In this document: positions 6,998-14,769 of the stretch, in pieces
Layout: the number at the start of each line of letters is the position of its first letter
Position numbering within the stretch: position 1 is the stretch's first letter
Assembly: GCA_910588655.1 (NCBI GenBank)
Contig: CAJUPJ010000046.1
Span: forward strand, 1-25,069
Direction: 5' to 3'
Source: an uncultured Lachnospiraceae bacterium
GTDB lineage: Bacteria; Bacillota; Clostridia; Lachnospirales; Lachnospiraceae
DNA: 25,069 nucleotides
Made by a program: the position numbers and the translations under genes
Notes under the pieces: generated by a model
What the model was told of the DNA's origin: nothing
Database searches by the model: none
What the model saw: the letters and a program-made list of their open reading frames with translations, nothing else

Positions 6998-9709
6998 TTA
7001 TGCGTTTACAGGCCCAAGTTCTATAATAATCTTGTGTTCTGTACATGTAAGCTGCGTTAACTGTTCCCTGTCCAGGGTTGCTGCCCCGTTACAGCATTTT
7101 AATGCATCTGTCCCATCACAAACGGCTTTTTTTATTGTATATTCCCCATAAGTTAATTTCTGTGGATTTTTATATGTAATATCAAACTTCCTGCCTGCAA
7201 AATAAAGGCTGATACCTGCATTTCCTTCTGTATCAAACTGTTCTTTTAATAGTTTAGGGCTTATTACCATGCTGCCCATTACCCCATGCACTCCAAACAC
7301 TTCTGTAACAACTGTAAGCATGTACCAGCTTGCCGCCCCTGTTAAATAATTATAAAGGCCTCTTCCCCCGTTATTAAAATACTCAGGAATTCCTGGATAT
7401 ATCCTGCTTGTATTAAAATCTAATGCTGTATCTGCAAGTGCCTGTAATGACTTATACCCTTCTTTTGCAAAACCTCTCTTGTAAAGTGCATTTGCAAACA
7501 TTACTGACATATGTGAAAAAACAGCCCCGTTTTCCTTTTCACCATATGCAAAACCAAACATCCTGCCCATATTAAATTTTTCTTCTTCAAAATCAGTATT
7601 TAAACGGTAACCACCAATTTCTTTATTAAAAAGGTACCTGTCTGCACTCTGGCAGATTTTTTCTACCTGCCAGTCTTCTGCTGTCCCTCCCATAATTGCA
7701 AATACCTGGCTTGTAAGCACCATTTTTGCTTTTCCGTCTGAAAAACCTTCTAATGGCTGGCTGTCATTATCATAATAACCGTTAAACCATCCTCCGTTAT
7801 TACTGTCTGTAATCCACTCTGTATTACGGATATGTTCTTTTATCCATTCTGCTTTGTGCCTTAAATTTGTGGCAATATCATGTAAACTGGCTTTTATCTT
7901 ATTCCCGCTTATATTATGGCTGCATGAGAGGGCATATTCTTTTAAAAGTTCCTGCTTTGCAGAAGTATCATTATACAGTTCTGTACTGTCCTTTAATAAA
8001 ATCTGGATTTCTTCCATAAGCTCTGCCTGTTCCCATCCATATTCTTCTTCAAGGACGGTAAGCAGTTCTGCCATATCTGACAGGTTTCCGGCATATGCAC
8101 ATGTAAATGCAACACTTTCCCCATTTTCCTCTGCCATATCCATTGCATCATTCCAGTCTGCCCCTCTGAGCATTATGTGGTTATGTGCACCTGTTTCATA
8201 AAATGCACATAAATGCTGTAAAAGCAGGTGTTCCAGTATGCTTCCTTCATATATGCTGCCATCTTCACATCTCTGTTTTAAGCCATAATCTTCATTCCAG
8301 AGACAGTCAATGTTCCTTCCTCTCTCCTGCTGTGCGTCTTTAAAATAACACACCTTTTCTTTTAATATATCTGCATCGCCTGTCTGCCCTATATATAATT
8401 TTGTAGTTATAAAAGGCCATACACCGTGGTCCATCCACACACGTGCAATTCCGTTCCTGTCTGCAATAAATTCCCCCTGTTTTGCACCTATTATTGTAGC
8501 ATTTGTCCCATCAGCCCTTACACCGCCATAATTATCAATAATCATCTGGCGTACACCGTCTGGGTCCATAATTAAAAGTGAAAGGCAGTCCTGCCATAAG
8601 TCACGCCATCCCCTGCCGCCTCTTCCATAATCATGGTGCGGAAGGAATGAACAGCCATAAATCCTTCTTAATACCGGCTGGAAACTTACCCAGCGCATCA
8701 GGCTGTCAAACCTGTTGTTTCCTGTGTAATACCTTGCATTTACTTTTTCCTGCCAGTAATCTTTTATTTCTGCCAGTGCTTTTTCTGTCTTTTCTGCTGT
8801 CTGGTATTCCTTAATGATATCTTCTATTGTCTCTTCATTATCTGTGATTCCCATTATTACTATATATGAAACAGTTTCATCCGGGTTTAATGTAACTGGC
8901 TGGAAACGTATGCCGCCCATTGCTTCTTTTCCTTCAAAACTGCTGCCGCCAGGGACACCTGCCTTGTTCTTTATAACCTTGCCTGGATGTGTAAAAGTGC
9001 CTCCGTCTTCCAGGTAATCTTCCACAACCGGATAAAAACTTTCTGGCTTCCCGCCCTTGCCTGTAATCCCGCATACAAAATATGTGGCATTATTTTTCTG
9101 GTGTCCCCTCTCATCAAATGAAAGTGAAGGTTTTACATATACCCCGTATTCTGTGGTTTTAATCCTGTGCAGAAGTGAGGTAACATGCCTGTGGTCCCTT
9201 ATATTATCTGCACTTCTTCCAAAAACTGGTATTGCTGCCACTGGTGTAATTCTCTTTACTGTCCTGCCTGTATTCCTGGTTTCTACATACAGTATTTCTA
9301 CATCATGCTTTAATGGCACAAATGATGTAACTTTAGCTTCCAGCTGGTATTTTTCAGATTTCCTGGTAACTGACTGCCACATAAAACCAGCTTCCAGACA
9401 GCTTTTATCCTGCAGCCCTGTAAATTTCTTACACTCTTCTTCTGCTGATACACCTGTTACAGACCATGCACCGGCATCTTCCACAATACACCAGAAATTC
9501 CTGGATGAACGGTTATTATGCAGGTTTTCTATACTGGCTGGTTCTAAAAGGAAAGTATTCTGGTTAATTTTACTGTCCCCTCCAAGACATGGCGACAGGG
9601 AACTTTTTATGCCGTTTTCACCTGCCACTGGAAAATACAGCCCGCTGTAATTTTCTGGCTGGTCTATAGAAAATGTGCCATCCTTGTCTAAAAAACGTAT
9701 TGTTTCCAT
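6998..9709 (-). CDS. GH94 disaccharide phosphorylase, probably laminaribiose or related beta-glucan phosphorylase
   Basis: A 903-residue cytoplasmic enzyme of the GH94 family, which splits a beta-linked glucose disaccharide with phosphate to give glucose 1-phosphate and a free sugar, saving ATP. No signal peptide. The N-terminal beta-sandwich domain is at about 1-300 and the (alpha/alpha)6 barrel follows, with conserved GRGWRDLWQDCL at 365-376 and RGADWNDAMDM at 515-525, whose ADWND holds the general acid Asp (D518 by family pattern). YLTGAASWY near the C-terminal end is also typical. The length is closer to laminaribiose phosphorylases (about 910 residues, from memory) than to the shorter cellobiose (about 810) or longer cellodextrin forms, and the neighbours attack beta-1,3 glucan; specificity is therefore inferred, not shown. 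The start ATG has a GGAGG site; only 23 bases separate it from the chemoreceptor stop, so the two are cotranscribed. Confidence 0.9.
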   Translation of the reverse strand: METIRFLDKDGTFSIDQPENYSGLYFPVAGENGIKSSLSPCLGGDSKINQNTFLLEPASIENLHNNRSSRNFWCIVEDAGAWSVTGVSAEEECKKFTGLQDKSCLEAGFMWQSVTRKSEKYQLEAKVTSFVPLKHDVEILYVETRNTGRTVKRITPVAAIPVFGRSADNIRDHRHVTSLLHRIKTTEYGVYVKPSLSFDERGHQKNNATYFVCGITGKGGKPESFYPVVEDYLEDGGTFTHPGKVIKNKAGVPGGSSFEGKEAMGGIRFQPVTLNPDETVSYIVIMGITDNEETIEDIIKEYQTAEKTEKALAEIKDYWQEKVNARYYTGNNRFDSLMRWVSFQPVLRRIYGCSFLPHHDYGRGGRGWRDLWQDCLSLLIMDPDGVRQMIIDNYGGVRADGTNATIIGAKQGEFIADRNGIARVWMDHGVWPFITTKLYIGQTGDADILKEKVCYFKDAQQERGRNIDCLWNEDYGLKQRCEDGSIYEGSILEHLLLQHLCAFYETGAHNHIMLRGADWNDAMDMAEENGESVAFTCAYAGNLSDMAELLTVLEEEYGWEQAELMEEIQILLKDSTELYNDTSAKQELLKEYALSCSHNISGNKIKASLHDIATNLRHKAEWIKEHIRNTEWITDSNNGGWFNGYYDNDSQPLEGFSDGKAKMVLTSQVFAIMGGTAEDWQVEKICQSADRYLFNKEIGGYRLNTDFEEEKFNMGRMFGFAYGEKENGAVFSHMSVMFANALYKRGFAKEGYKSLQALADTALDFNTSRIYPGIPEYFNNGGRGLYNYLTGAASWYMLTVVTEVFGVHGVMGSMVISPKLLKEQFDTEGNAGISLYFAGRKFDITYKNPQKLTYGEYTIKKAVCDGTDALKCCNGAATLDREQLTQLTCTEHKIIIELGPVNA

Positions 9710-9732
9710 TTTGATTGTCCTCCTTAATAATG

Positions 9733-12258
9733 TTAGATATTGAAATTCCCAATCTGCGCTGCAAGCTCTTCTGCGGAATTTGTCAGTTCTTCAGATTCCC
9801 TGGCTACAGTTTCACTGTTCTCCATAAGCCTGTCTGCCTGTTCCACAAGCATATCTGAAGAACCAAGGATTTCCTGTGAACTGGCTGCCTGTTCTTCGGA
9901 AATTGCTGCAACATTCCTTGCTACATCTTCTACCTGGTTTACTTTTTGTATCATATTTTGTACCAGATGCCCTGTTTCCTCAATATTTTCAAAAATAACA
10001 TCAAATGTATTTACTGCATTTCCAATAAGCACACTACTGCTGCCAATATTTTTTACACTATTATTTGCCTGCTGTACAACATCCTGTACTGATGTTTTTA
10101 TTTCCAGGACAAGCCTGTCAATATGCTGTACTGAGTCCACACTTGTCTGCGCAAGCTTGCCTATCTCAAGCGCCACAACAGCAAACCCTTTTCCAGCATC
10201 CCCTGCACGTGCTGCCTCAATTGAAGCATTTAAGGATAACAGGTTTGTTTCATCTGCAATTCCGCCAATAACCCTTGTAATATTAGTAATCTCTTCTGAT
10301 GTCCTTCCCACTTCATCAATAGCAGACTGTAGTTTTTTTACTGAACTGTTAATATCCTGCATAGCGGTGCTTACATCCTGCATAGCTTCCTTGCCAATCT
10401 GGGAAACATCTACGGTTTCCTTCATCTTGCTGTTTACACCGTCCCCGTCTTCTTTTGTTTCCTCTACAAGCATTGCCAGTGTTGTTGCACTTTGTGCAAT
10501 TTCCCCTACTGACTGTGAAAGCTGTTCTACTGTATTATTAAGTTCTTTCATTGATGTATTCTGTTCTTTGGAAGCATCAAACATCTGCCCTGATACATCC
10601 TTGCTGTTATCTGCCTGTTTATGTAATTTATCTGAAACATTATCTATTGAAGCAATCATTGAAGACATTGTGGCAATAAATTTTTCCACGCACCTGCCCA
10701 TTACGCCAATTTCATCATTGCTTTTTGTATGGCTTGAAACTGTAAAATCACCACTTGTCATAGTTTTAATAACATCTGTCAGTTTCTTTACAGGATTTAT
10801 TACAATATGGATAATACGTTCAAACAGTACCATCATTACCAGTATTGAAATAACCCCGAACAGTACCATAATATTTCTTATAAAGTCTAAATCCTGGTAA
10901 ATTGTCTTTGAGGGTACATAAGACACAAGTACCCAGTCTGTGCCATCTACTTTTTCAAAAACTGACATGTTTCCATCTATTTCAGCTATGCCAAGGCTGT
11001 CCTGTGCAATTCTTTTGCCAGCTTCTTTCATAAAATTATTATCCATGCTGTCTAGTGGCTGGGAAATTAAAGACGGGTCACGTGAAGCAATAACTGTATT
11101 ATTTTTAATATCTACCAGGAATGATTCTGCATTTTCCATTTTTACAAAGCTATTTACATATACACTGATTTTATCAAGTGATAAATCTGCTGAAATCACA
11201 TATATACTGTCATCATCTGACTTTAACATGCCACATGCGCTTATAACCTGTTCACCATTTTCATTAGTATAAGCATCAGTAAATCCCATATTTACCCTGC
11301 AAAGGGCTTCTTTAAACCACTCTGTCTGTAATATGCTGGCATCACCAGTATCCTTGCTTCCTGCATTATTTGCACTGGTTTCTATAAGTGAAACATTACT
11401 TATGCTGACACCTGCCGCTGAACCCATAGACCCAAGGTTAAATTCAAGCCTGCTATTGGCATCATCACTGCCTGCCATAGTAAATTCATATGTAAATGTC
11501 TGTTTATTCTTTGACAGGTTTACTTCTGTATCTTCAAGATAACGCTGGTAGTCCCTGTCTGGTGCGGATATCCCTGTTTTTATAATTCTTTCTTTATCAG
11601 CATAAGCATCAAAGCTTAACTTATATGATGAACCTGATTTTACTGGTACTCCTGCCTGTACAAGCTGTATACTGTAATCAGCAGTACCTTCACTTTCTGT
11701 ACTGATATAAACTTCCCCGTTCTGTATCTTTGCATCCCCTTTACCTTCAAGGGCTGTATAGAACTGCCATATGCCATTATCCCCAACTTTGCCATTTTTC
11801 TTAAACCTGCCATCTTTTATGTAATTTCCATGGCTGTCTGGTTTACGCAGCTCAGTGCCTGCATTACGTCTTGCCCCTTCATGTCCTTTATAGACTTTGC
11901 CTTCCATATCTGCAATATATATCCCGCCTGGAAAATTGCTGTTAAACCCATAATATGCATCCAGAAAAGACTGCAGCTGTCTTTCATCTAAATTAGACCA
12001 TTCAAGTGCCTGCTTTGCCATGCCAAAAGAGGATAAATTTTTGTCCAGCCATTCTTCAATCTCAGAAACCTGGCTTTCTACAGATGTTTTTAACAGCTTC
12101 TGGGCATCTGACTGTACAACTTTTTTTGATACATAATATGAAAGGCTTATAAGTACAACAATTATCACTGCCATAACAGGCAGTATAATACCAAGCAGTT
12201 TTGTTTTAATGGAAATAAATTTTTTATGTCCTGCTTTAACTTCCTTTGTTTTATTCAT
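9733..12258 (-). CDS. Methyl-accepting chemotaxis receptor with a CBM4/9-like module inserted in its dCache-type sensor
   Basis: An 841-residue transmembrane chemoreceptor that should steer flagellar movement through CheA/CheW. TM1 is at about 21-43 and TM2 at about 461-479; between them lies an extracellular sensor. The sensor starts as a dCache-like domain (helix 44-105, strand GGIYIADMEGKVYKG at 111-125), is interrupted by a carbohydrate-binding module at about 137-293, and resumes with TEWFKEAL...FTDAYTNENGEQVIS (312-340) and on to about 455. The insert matches the first module of the laminarinase (64 of 105 identical, hand count without gaps; homology begins earlier at LRxPDxxGNY). HAMP follows at about 480-533 and the signalling tip ETNLLSLNASIEAARAGDAG at 670-689. 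A strong AGGAGGTG site precedes the ATG. It lies 34 bases after a sugar-binding lipoprotein gene and 23 before the phosphorylase gene. Receptor identity is certain; polymer binding is inference. Confidence 0.95.
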   Translation of the reverse strand: MNKTKEVKAGHKKFISIKTKLLGIILPVMAVIIVVLISLSYYVSKKVVQSDAQKLLKTSVESQVSEIEEWLDKNLSSFGMAKQALEWSNLDERQLQSFLDAYYGFNSNFPGGIYIADMEGKVYKGHEGARRNAGTELRKPDSHGNYIKDGRFKKNGKVGDNGIWQFYTALEGKGDAKIQNGEVYISTESEGTADYSIQLVQAGVPVKSGSSYKLSFDAYADKERIIKTGISAPDRDYQRYLEDTEVNLSKNKQTFTYEFTMAGSDDANSRLEFNLGSMGSAAGVSISNVSLIETSANNAGSKDTGDASILQTEWFKEALCRVNMGFTDAYTNENGEQVISACGMLKSDDDSIYVISADLSLDKISVYVNSFVKMENAESFLVDIKNNTVIASRDPSLISQPLDSMDNNFMKEAGKRIAQDSLGIAEIDGNMSVFEKVDGTDWVLVSYVPSKTIYQDLDFIRNIMVLFGVISILVMMVLFERIIHIVINPVKKLTDVIKTMTSGDFTVSSHTKSNDEIGVMGRCVEKFIATMSSMIASIDNVSDKLHKQADNSKDVSGQMFDASKEQNTSMKELNNTVEQLSQSVGEIAQSATTLAMLVEETKEDGDGVNSKMKETVDVSQIGKEAMQDVSTAMQDINSSVKKLQSAIDEVGRTSEEITNITRVIGGIADETNLLSLNASIEAARAGDAGKGFAVVALEIGKLAQTSVDSVQHIDRLVLEIKTSVQDVVQQANNSVKNIGSSSVLIGNAVNTFDVIFENIEETGHLVQNMIQKVNQVEDVARNVAAISEEQAASSQEILGSSDMLVEQADRLMENSETVARESEELTNSAEELAAQIGNFNI
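11380..11850 (-). other. Inserted CBM4/9-like module within the chemoreceptor gene
   Basis: Codons 137-293 of the receptor encode a beta-sandwich carbohydrate-binding module. Shared blocks with laminarinase residues 491-648 (bases 2983-3456) include EGTADYS, FDAYAD, SAPDR, DDAN and ISNVS. The flanking receptor sequence on both sides is ordinary dCache sequence, so this is a domain insertion in a loop between an early sensor strand and the helix beginning TEWFKEAL. Confidence 0.85.
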
Positions 12259-12292
12259 AAGACACCTCCTGGATTTTTATAAAAGACATAGA

Positions 12293-13267
12293 TTACTGGT
12301 AGTCTGCCACGTTATTTATATCTACCTTTTCAAATGGCAGCAGTATATATTTTCCATCCTCTGAAGCACCCTCTATATCCCCTGTGCCCTTGCCTTCTGC
12401 CAGGTTTGCTGCTGCTTTTACTGCTGTTTCTATTTGTGCAGACATTGGCTGGAACACTGTAAAATCCATTCTTCCGCCAGCAATTGCCTCACATCCGCCA
12501 GCAGATGCATCTACGCCAAGAAATAATACAGGCTCTGTATCTGCCCCTGCCTCTTCAAAAGCAGTAACAGCGCCAATAGCCATATCATCGTTATTTGCAA
12601 CAACACAGTCTGCCTGTTTTCCTGTTTTAAGAAACATGCCTGTAAGTTCTTTGGCAATATCTTCATTCCAGTTTGCGTTGTCCTCAAATACATAATTGAT
12701 TTTCTTGCTACTTGCAGCAAGTGTCTTTTTCAGCCCTTCAGTCCTTCCAATTGTGCCAGATGCATCTTTTGGGCCTTTAAGTAATACAACATTAATCTCA
12801 TCTTTAGCAGCAAATTTTTCTAAGATATATTCTGCCTGGTACTGTCCTGCCATAAATTCATCTGATGCTACATAAATATATTTTTCTTTGGCTAACTGCC
12901 CTTCCGGGGGCGCATTATTAATAAATACAACTGGTGTATCCCCTGCGGCTGCCTTTATTTCAGCAGCAATATCAGGTGACACAAGCCCACACAGAAAAAC
13001 GTCTGTTCCTTCTTTAAGTGCGCCTTTTACCTGTGCAACCTGTGCTTCAACAGAGTTTTCTGCATAACCTGCATCAAAGCCCAGTCCTTTTGCCTCTGCC
13101 TGTTCCTTAAGCTGGTTAGCCCATCCCTCATAATAATCACCACTTTCAATTGCAGTATAGTAGATTTTTGCGCCACCGCTGCCAGCCTGGTCTTTATTCT
13201 GGCACCCTCCCGCTAACAAAACAGAAACTGCAACTGACAAAAACAATGCTTTTGTTCTCTTTACCAT
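12293..13267 (-). CDS. Periplasmic-binding-protein-like sugar-binding lipoprotein (Peripl_BP_4 / ribose-galactose binding type)
   Basis: A 324-residue lipoprotein of the RbsB/MglB type that should bind a small sugar outside the membrane. The N-terminus has a lipoprotein signal ending in LLAGGC. The mature part has the two-lobe pattern: IYYTAIESGDYYEGWANQ, then GTDVFLCGLVSPDIAAEI, TPVVFINN, YIYVASDEFMAGQYQAEY, a mid-chain VVLLKGP, and ADCVVANNDDMAIGAV followed by FLGVDASAGGCEAI, all typical of this group. An in-frame GTG three codons upstream is possible, but the ATG at 13267 fits the signal peptide better; the ribosome site (GGGTG) is weak for either. It is first in the operon, with the chemoreceptor gene 34 bases downstream and no permease or ATPase gene nearby, so it probably delivers ligand to the receptor rather than to a transporter. 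The sugar is unknown. Confidence 0.9.
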   Translation of the reverse strand: MVKRTKALFLSVAVSVLLAGGCQNKDQAGSGGAKIYYTAIESGDYYEGWANQLKEQAEAKGLGFDAGYAENSVEAQVAQVKGALKEGTDVFLCGLVSPDIAAEIKAAAGDTPVVFINNAPPEGQLAKEKYIYVASDEFMAGQYQAEYILEKFAAKDEINVVLLKGPKDASGTIGRTEGLKKTLAASSKKINYVFEDNANWNEDIAKELTGMFLKTGKQADCVVANNDDMAIGAVTAFEEAGADTEPVLFLGVDASAGGCEAIAGGRMDFTVFQPMSAQIETAVKAAANLAEGKGTGDIEGASEDGKYILLPFEKVDINNVADYQ

Positions 13268-13320
13268 AGCACACACCCATTCATTAATTTATTTTTAATA
13301 ATATTACCGCTTTTAAAAAT

Positions 13321-13363
13321 GGACATATATCAGATTAACAATAAAAATATCAGATATATGTCC
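13321..13363. promoter_or_regulatory. Candidate operator in the divergent lipoprotein promoter region
   Basis: GGACATATATC (13321-13331) and GATATATGTCC (13353-13363) are exact reverse complements, with 21 bases between; a direct repeat TATCAGAT also occurs at both inner edges, and flanking A/T bases extend the pairing. The repeat is where the -35 region of the leftward lipoprotein gene should be and about 65 bases upstream of the rightward -35 box. A T-run on the minus strand gives it some terminator character, but there is no gene upstream to terminate. Confidence 0.5.
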
Positions 13364-13428
13364 GTTTTAATAAAAAATCTGCTGCTGGTGTCTGCCATAT
13401 ATGCCTTCTGGAATTTATCTTAATTTTA

Positions 13429-13457
13429 TTGCAAAAAACTATTGTAAATGCTATGAT
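13429..13457 (+). promoter_or_regulatory. Likely promoter of the rightward lipoprotein-chemoreceptor operon
   Basis: TTGCAA (13429-13434) and TATGAT (13452-13457) with 17 bases between. Transcription would start near 13464, 27 bases before the ATG at 13491. Both boxes are close to the sigma-A consensus. Confidence 0.62.
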
Positions 13458-13490
13458 TAATTAAAAAATTTATATCTTATGGAGCAGGCA

Positions 13491-14729
13491 ATGAAAAGAA
13501 AATTTTACTTATTTTTTCCAATTATTTTATTGGCAGTTCTAATACAGGGATGCCAGAAAAAGCCCCCGGTTACAACAGAAAAAGAAAAGACTGTTAAGGC
13601 TGGTACTGTAAACCTGGCTATATGGTGTGCTGCAGAGGATGAAGAACTAATTTCACAGATAATAAACGGATTTAAAGCAGAATACAGCAGCCAGGATTTT
13701 AATATTACTTATAAACCGCAAAGCGAAAGCAGCTGCACTGATGCCCTTATGGCAGACCTGGAAAACGGGGCAGATGTTTTTATATTTGCAGATGACCAGC
13801 TAAAAACCCTGGTAGCCGCCGGGGCTTTAGAACCTGTAGAGAATGAAGAACCTGTAAGGAAAGCAAACCTTCCGGAATCTGTCCTTGCTGCATCAGTAAA
13901 TGATACATTATATGCGCTTCCATTAACAGCAGATAATGGATATTTCCTCTACTATAATAAGAAGTATTTTCCAGAAAAAAGCATTAAATCCCTGGACAGA
14001 ATGTTAGATATTGCTGCACAGCATGGCAAAAAGTTTTCAATGGAATGGTCTTCCGGGTGGTACGTATATTCATTTTTTGGCAATACCGGGCTTACGGTTG
14101 GTTTAAATGACGACGGCATAACCAATTATTGTACATGGAACAGCAAAAAGGGAAAGATTAAAGGGATTGACGTAGCAAGGTCAATGGCCAGGATAGCAAA
14201 ACATCCAGGATTTACAAGTACAGATGATGCAGGGTTTTTAAAAGGGGTAAAGGATAATACAATTATTGCCGGTGTTAACGGGATATGGAATGCTGTTGCC
14301 CTGGAAAAAGCCTGGGAAAAGAATTTCGGTGCGGCAAAGCTGCCATTATACACTTGTGCAGGAAAGCAGGTGCAAATGGCTTCATTTTCTGGATATAAGC
14401 TGGCAGGAGTTAATGCTTATTCAGAAGAAAAAGAATGGGCAGCAAAACTTGCCGGATGGATTACTAATGAAGAGAACCAGAAACTCCGTTTTATAATGCG
14501 TGGACAAGGCCCGTCAAATATTAATGCTGCTGCTTCTAAAGAAGTAAAGTCTTCCCCTGCAATAACAGCATTACTTGGACAGTCGGAATTTTCCTGTCTC
14601 CAGCGTATTGGCGGGAACTTCTGGGAACCAGTTGTGGCATTTACAGAAGACATTCTTTCAAATAGCCAGACAGATAAAAGCCTGCAGGAAAAGCTTGATA
14701 AAATGGCACAAGGAATTATTGCACCATAG
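13491..14729 (+). CDS. Extracellular solute-binding lipoprotein, family 1 (maltose-binding-protein type)
   Basis: A 412-residue lipoprotein of the carbohydrate-binding family that usually serves ABC sugar importers. The signal MKRKFYLFFPIILLAVLIQGC ends in a lipobox Cys. The mature part shows the expected order: strand VNLAIWCAAEDEELISQII, GADVFIFADDQLKTLVAAGAL, LPESVLAASVNDTLYALPLTADN-YFLYYNK (hinge region), then GVNGIWNAVALEKAW, and a C-terminal AAKLAGWITNEENQKLRF. An ATG four codons upstream is in frame, but a GGAG site seven bases before the second ATG marks 13491 as the start. The chemoreceptor gene begins 40 bases after its stop and no permease gene is present. With the divergent pair on the other strand, this argues that it feeds a receptor. 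The ligand is not known; an oligosaccharide is likely from the family. Confidence 0.9.
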   Translation: MKRKFYLFFPIILLAVLIQGCQKKPPVTTEKEKTVKAGTVNLAIWCAAEDEELISQIINGFKAEYSSQDFNITYKPQSESSCTDALMADLENGADVFIFADDQLKTLVAAGALEPVENEEPVRKANLPESVLAASVNDTLYALPLTADNGYFLYYNKKYFPEKSIKSLDRMLDIAAQHGKKFSMEWSSGWYVYSFFGNTGLTVGLNDDGITNYCTWNSKKGKIKGIDVARSMARIAKHPGFTSTDDAGFLKGVKDNTIIAGVNGIWNAVALEKAWEKNFGAAKLPLYTCAGKQVQMASFSGYKLAGVNAYSEEKEWAAKLAGWITNEENQKLRFIMRGQGPSNINAAASKEVKSSPAITALLGQSEFSCLQRIGGNFWEPVVAFTEDILSNSQTDKSLQEKLDKMAQGIIAP

Positions 14730-14769
14730 GGGAATTATAAGGAAACCTGTAAACAAAAGGAGAACCAGC

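Noticed and set aside
9740..10900. Long open frame of 386 codons on the plus strand
   Set aside because: It is antisense to the chemoreceptor signalling domain, rich in Ser, Thr, Cys and Ile with no domain pattern, and is explained by the codon bias of the real gene.
13321..13363. Inverted repeat as a transcription terminator
   Set aside because: The 21-base loop is long and there is no upstream gene on either strand to terminate; an operator is more likely.
14575..14769. 65-codon N-terminal extension of the second chemoreceptor
   Set aside because: It lies inside the lipoprotein gene in another frame; a ribosome site and membrane anchor mark the start at 14770.
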